The translations under genes and the position numbers were made by a program. The notes beneath the pieces are model-generated. The model did not search any database. It was not told where the DNA came from and worked only from the letters and a program-made list of their open reading frames with translations. Shown piece after piece: positions 63,791-64,000 of a stretch of 64,000 bases of DNA (positions are counted from its first letter, which is position 1; every line of letters starts with the position of its first letter). The stretch is from JABDQA01 sp963759125 (GTDB lineage: Bacteria; Desulfobacterota; Desulfobulbia; Desulfobulbales; Desulfocapsaceae). The stretch spans positions 422,494 to 486,493 of the forward strand of contig CAVWXN010000009.1 of NCBI GenBank assembly GCA_963759125.1. Direction: 5' to 3'.

Positions 63791-64000
63791 TGTGAGACAA
63801 AAATAGGACAAGAATTAAGAGACACTCCGAGATAGAATTTAACTCAAAGGATTGTAGATCATGTCGAACAAAGATAGTACCGAATCTGTCGTAAGACAGA
63901 TTCGGCGGAAGACCAGCCGAAGAAAAAATCAGAATCGTTTTGGAAGGACTGCGTGGTGAAAAAAGTATCGCTTTACCATTCTCAGGAACTGTACATTTTG
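63790..64000 (+). mobile_element. Left part of an insertion sequence with IS3-type OrfA start
   Basis: A start at 63861 reads MSNKDSTESVVRQIRRKTS, then the frame slips near 63918 and continues AEEKIRIVLEGLRGEKSIA. This is the N-terminus of an IS3-group OrfA with a helix-turn-helix. The left end probably lies near 63790 (TGTGAGACAAAAATAGG), and the window ends inside the element. The slip means this copy may be inactive. Confidence 0.55.

Noticed and set aside
1..64000. tRNA, rRNA, CRISPR array, prophage, or attachment site
   Set aside because: No tRNA-like cloverleaf end, no regular short direct repeats with spacers, and no integrase or phage genes were seen.

Overview
The window looks like a chromosome segment of an anaerobic, probably sulfate-reducing, member of the Desulfobacterota (old Deltaproteobacteria). 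The pointers are an ADP-forming acyl-CoA synthetase split into two genes, several bis-MGD molybdoenzymes, TRAP transporters, a class I hybrid cluster protein like that of Desulfovibrio, a DUF3786 iron-sulfur protein and sigma54 control. The genus cannot be told from the sequence alone. No rRNA, tRNA or CRISPR array was seen.

Region 1 (1-28 kb) is a catabolic island for an imported organic acid, most likely phenolic. A minus-strand acyl-CoA operon (cupin, SDR, ADP-forming acyl-CoA synthetase beta and alpha, enoyl-CoA hydratase, DUF35 protein, thiolase) diverges from an IclR regulator. Next come a pyrogallol-phloroglucinol transhydroxylase-like pair (large subunit frameshifted), a cytidylate-kinase-like/BON protein, a sigma54 activator with a clear -24/-12 promoter on its divergent side, a second molybdoenzyme with its Fe-S partner, and two TRAP systems with a GntR regulator, a SnoaL-like protein and a Usp. 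The island ends with an FAH-family hydrolase, a second SnoaL-like protein, an MhpB-like extradiol dioxygenase (three frameshifts) and a DUF849 beta-keto acid cleavage enzyme. A working model is uptake by TRAP, ring rearrangement by the molybdoenzymes, ring opening, keto-acid cleavage by DUF849, thiolysis, and ATP from the acyl-CoA synthetase.

Region 2 (27.8-36.6 kb) holds moeA and a MobB-like P-loop gene that can serve the molybdoenzymes, DUF3786, a palindromic repeat of about 150 bp, two MFS exporters, a Usp, a TauE-type permease and a GFA protein.

Region 3 (36.7-46.8 kb) is a complete-looking aldarate module: gudD-garL, a LacI regulator, a tripartite tricarboxylate transporter with garD, and an enolase-superfamily talarate/galactarate dehydratase. 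Two promoters share one architecture (TTGACA, 17 bp, TAACAT) with a LacI-type palindrome, and a third palindrome precedes the regulator, so this is a small regulon visible within the window.

Region 4 (46.9-55.7 kb) has an outer-membrane phospholipase, small unrecognised genes and fragments, a PilZ remnant, a GlsB/YeaQ protein, hcp, pyruvate kinase and an IS4-family transposase remnant.

Region 5 (55.7-64 kb) is an envelope-glycan cluster: UbiA-type prenyltransferase with a HAD domain, DprE1-like oxidase, DprE2-like reductase, an exported phosphodiester-glycosidase-like protein, a formylglycine-generating-enzyme-like protein and an exported unknown. It ends in a cyclase/TPR remnant beside the start of an insertion sequence.

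About a dozen genes carry frameshifts, in two clusters (0-31.5 kb and 57-64 kb), while 31.6-57 kb is almost free of them. From sequence alone I cannot decide between real decay and sequence error.
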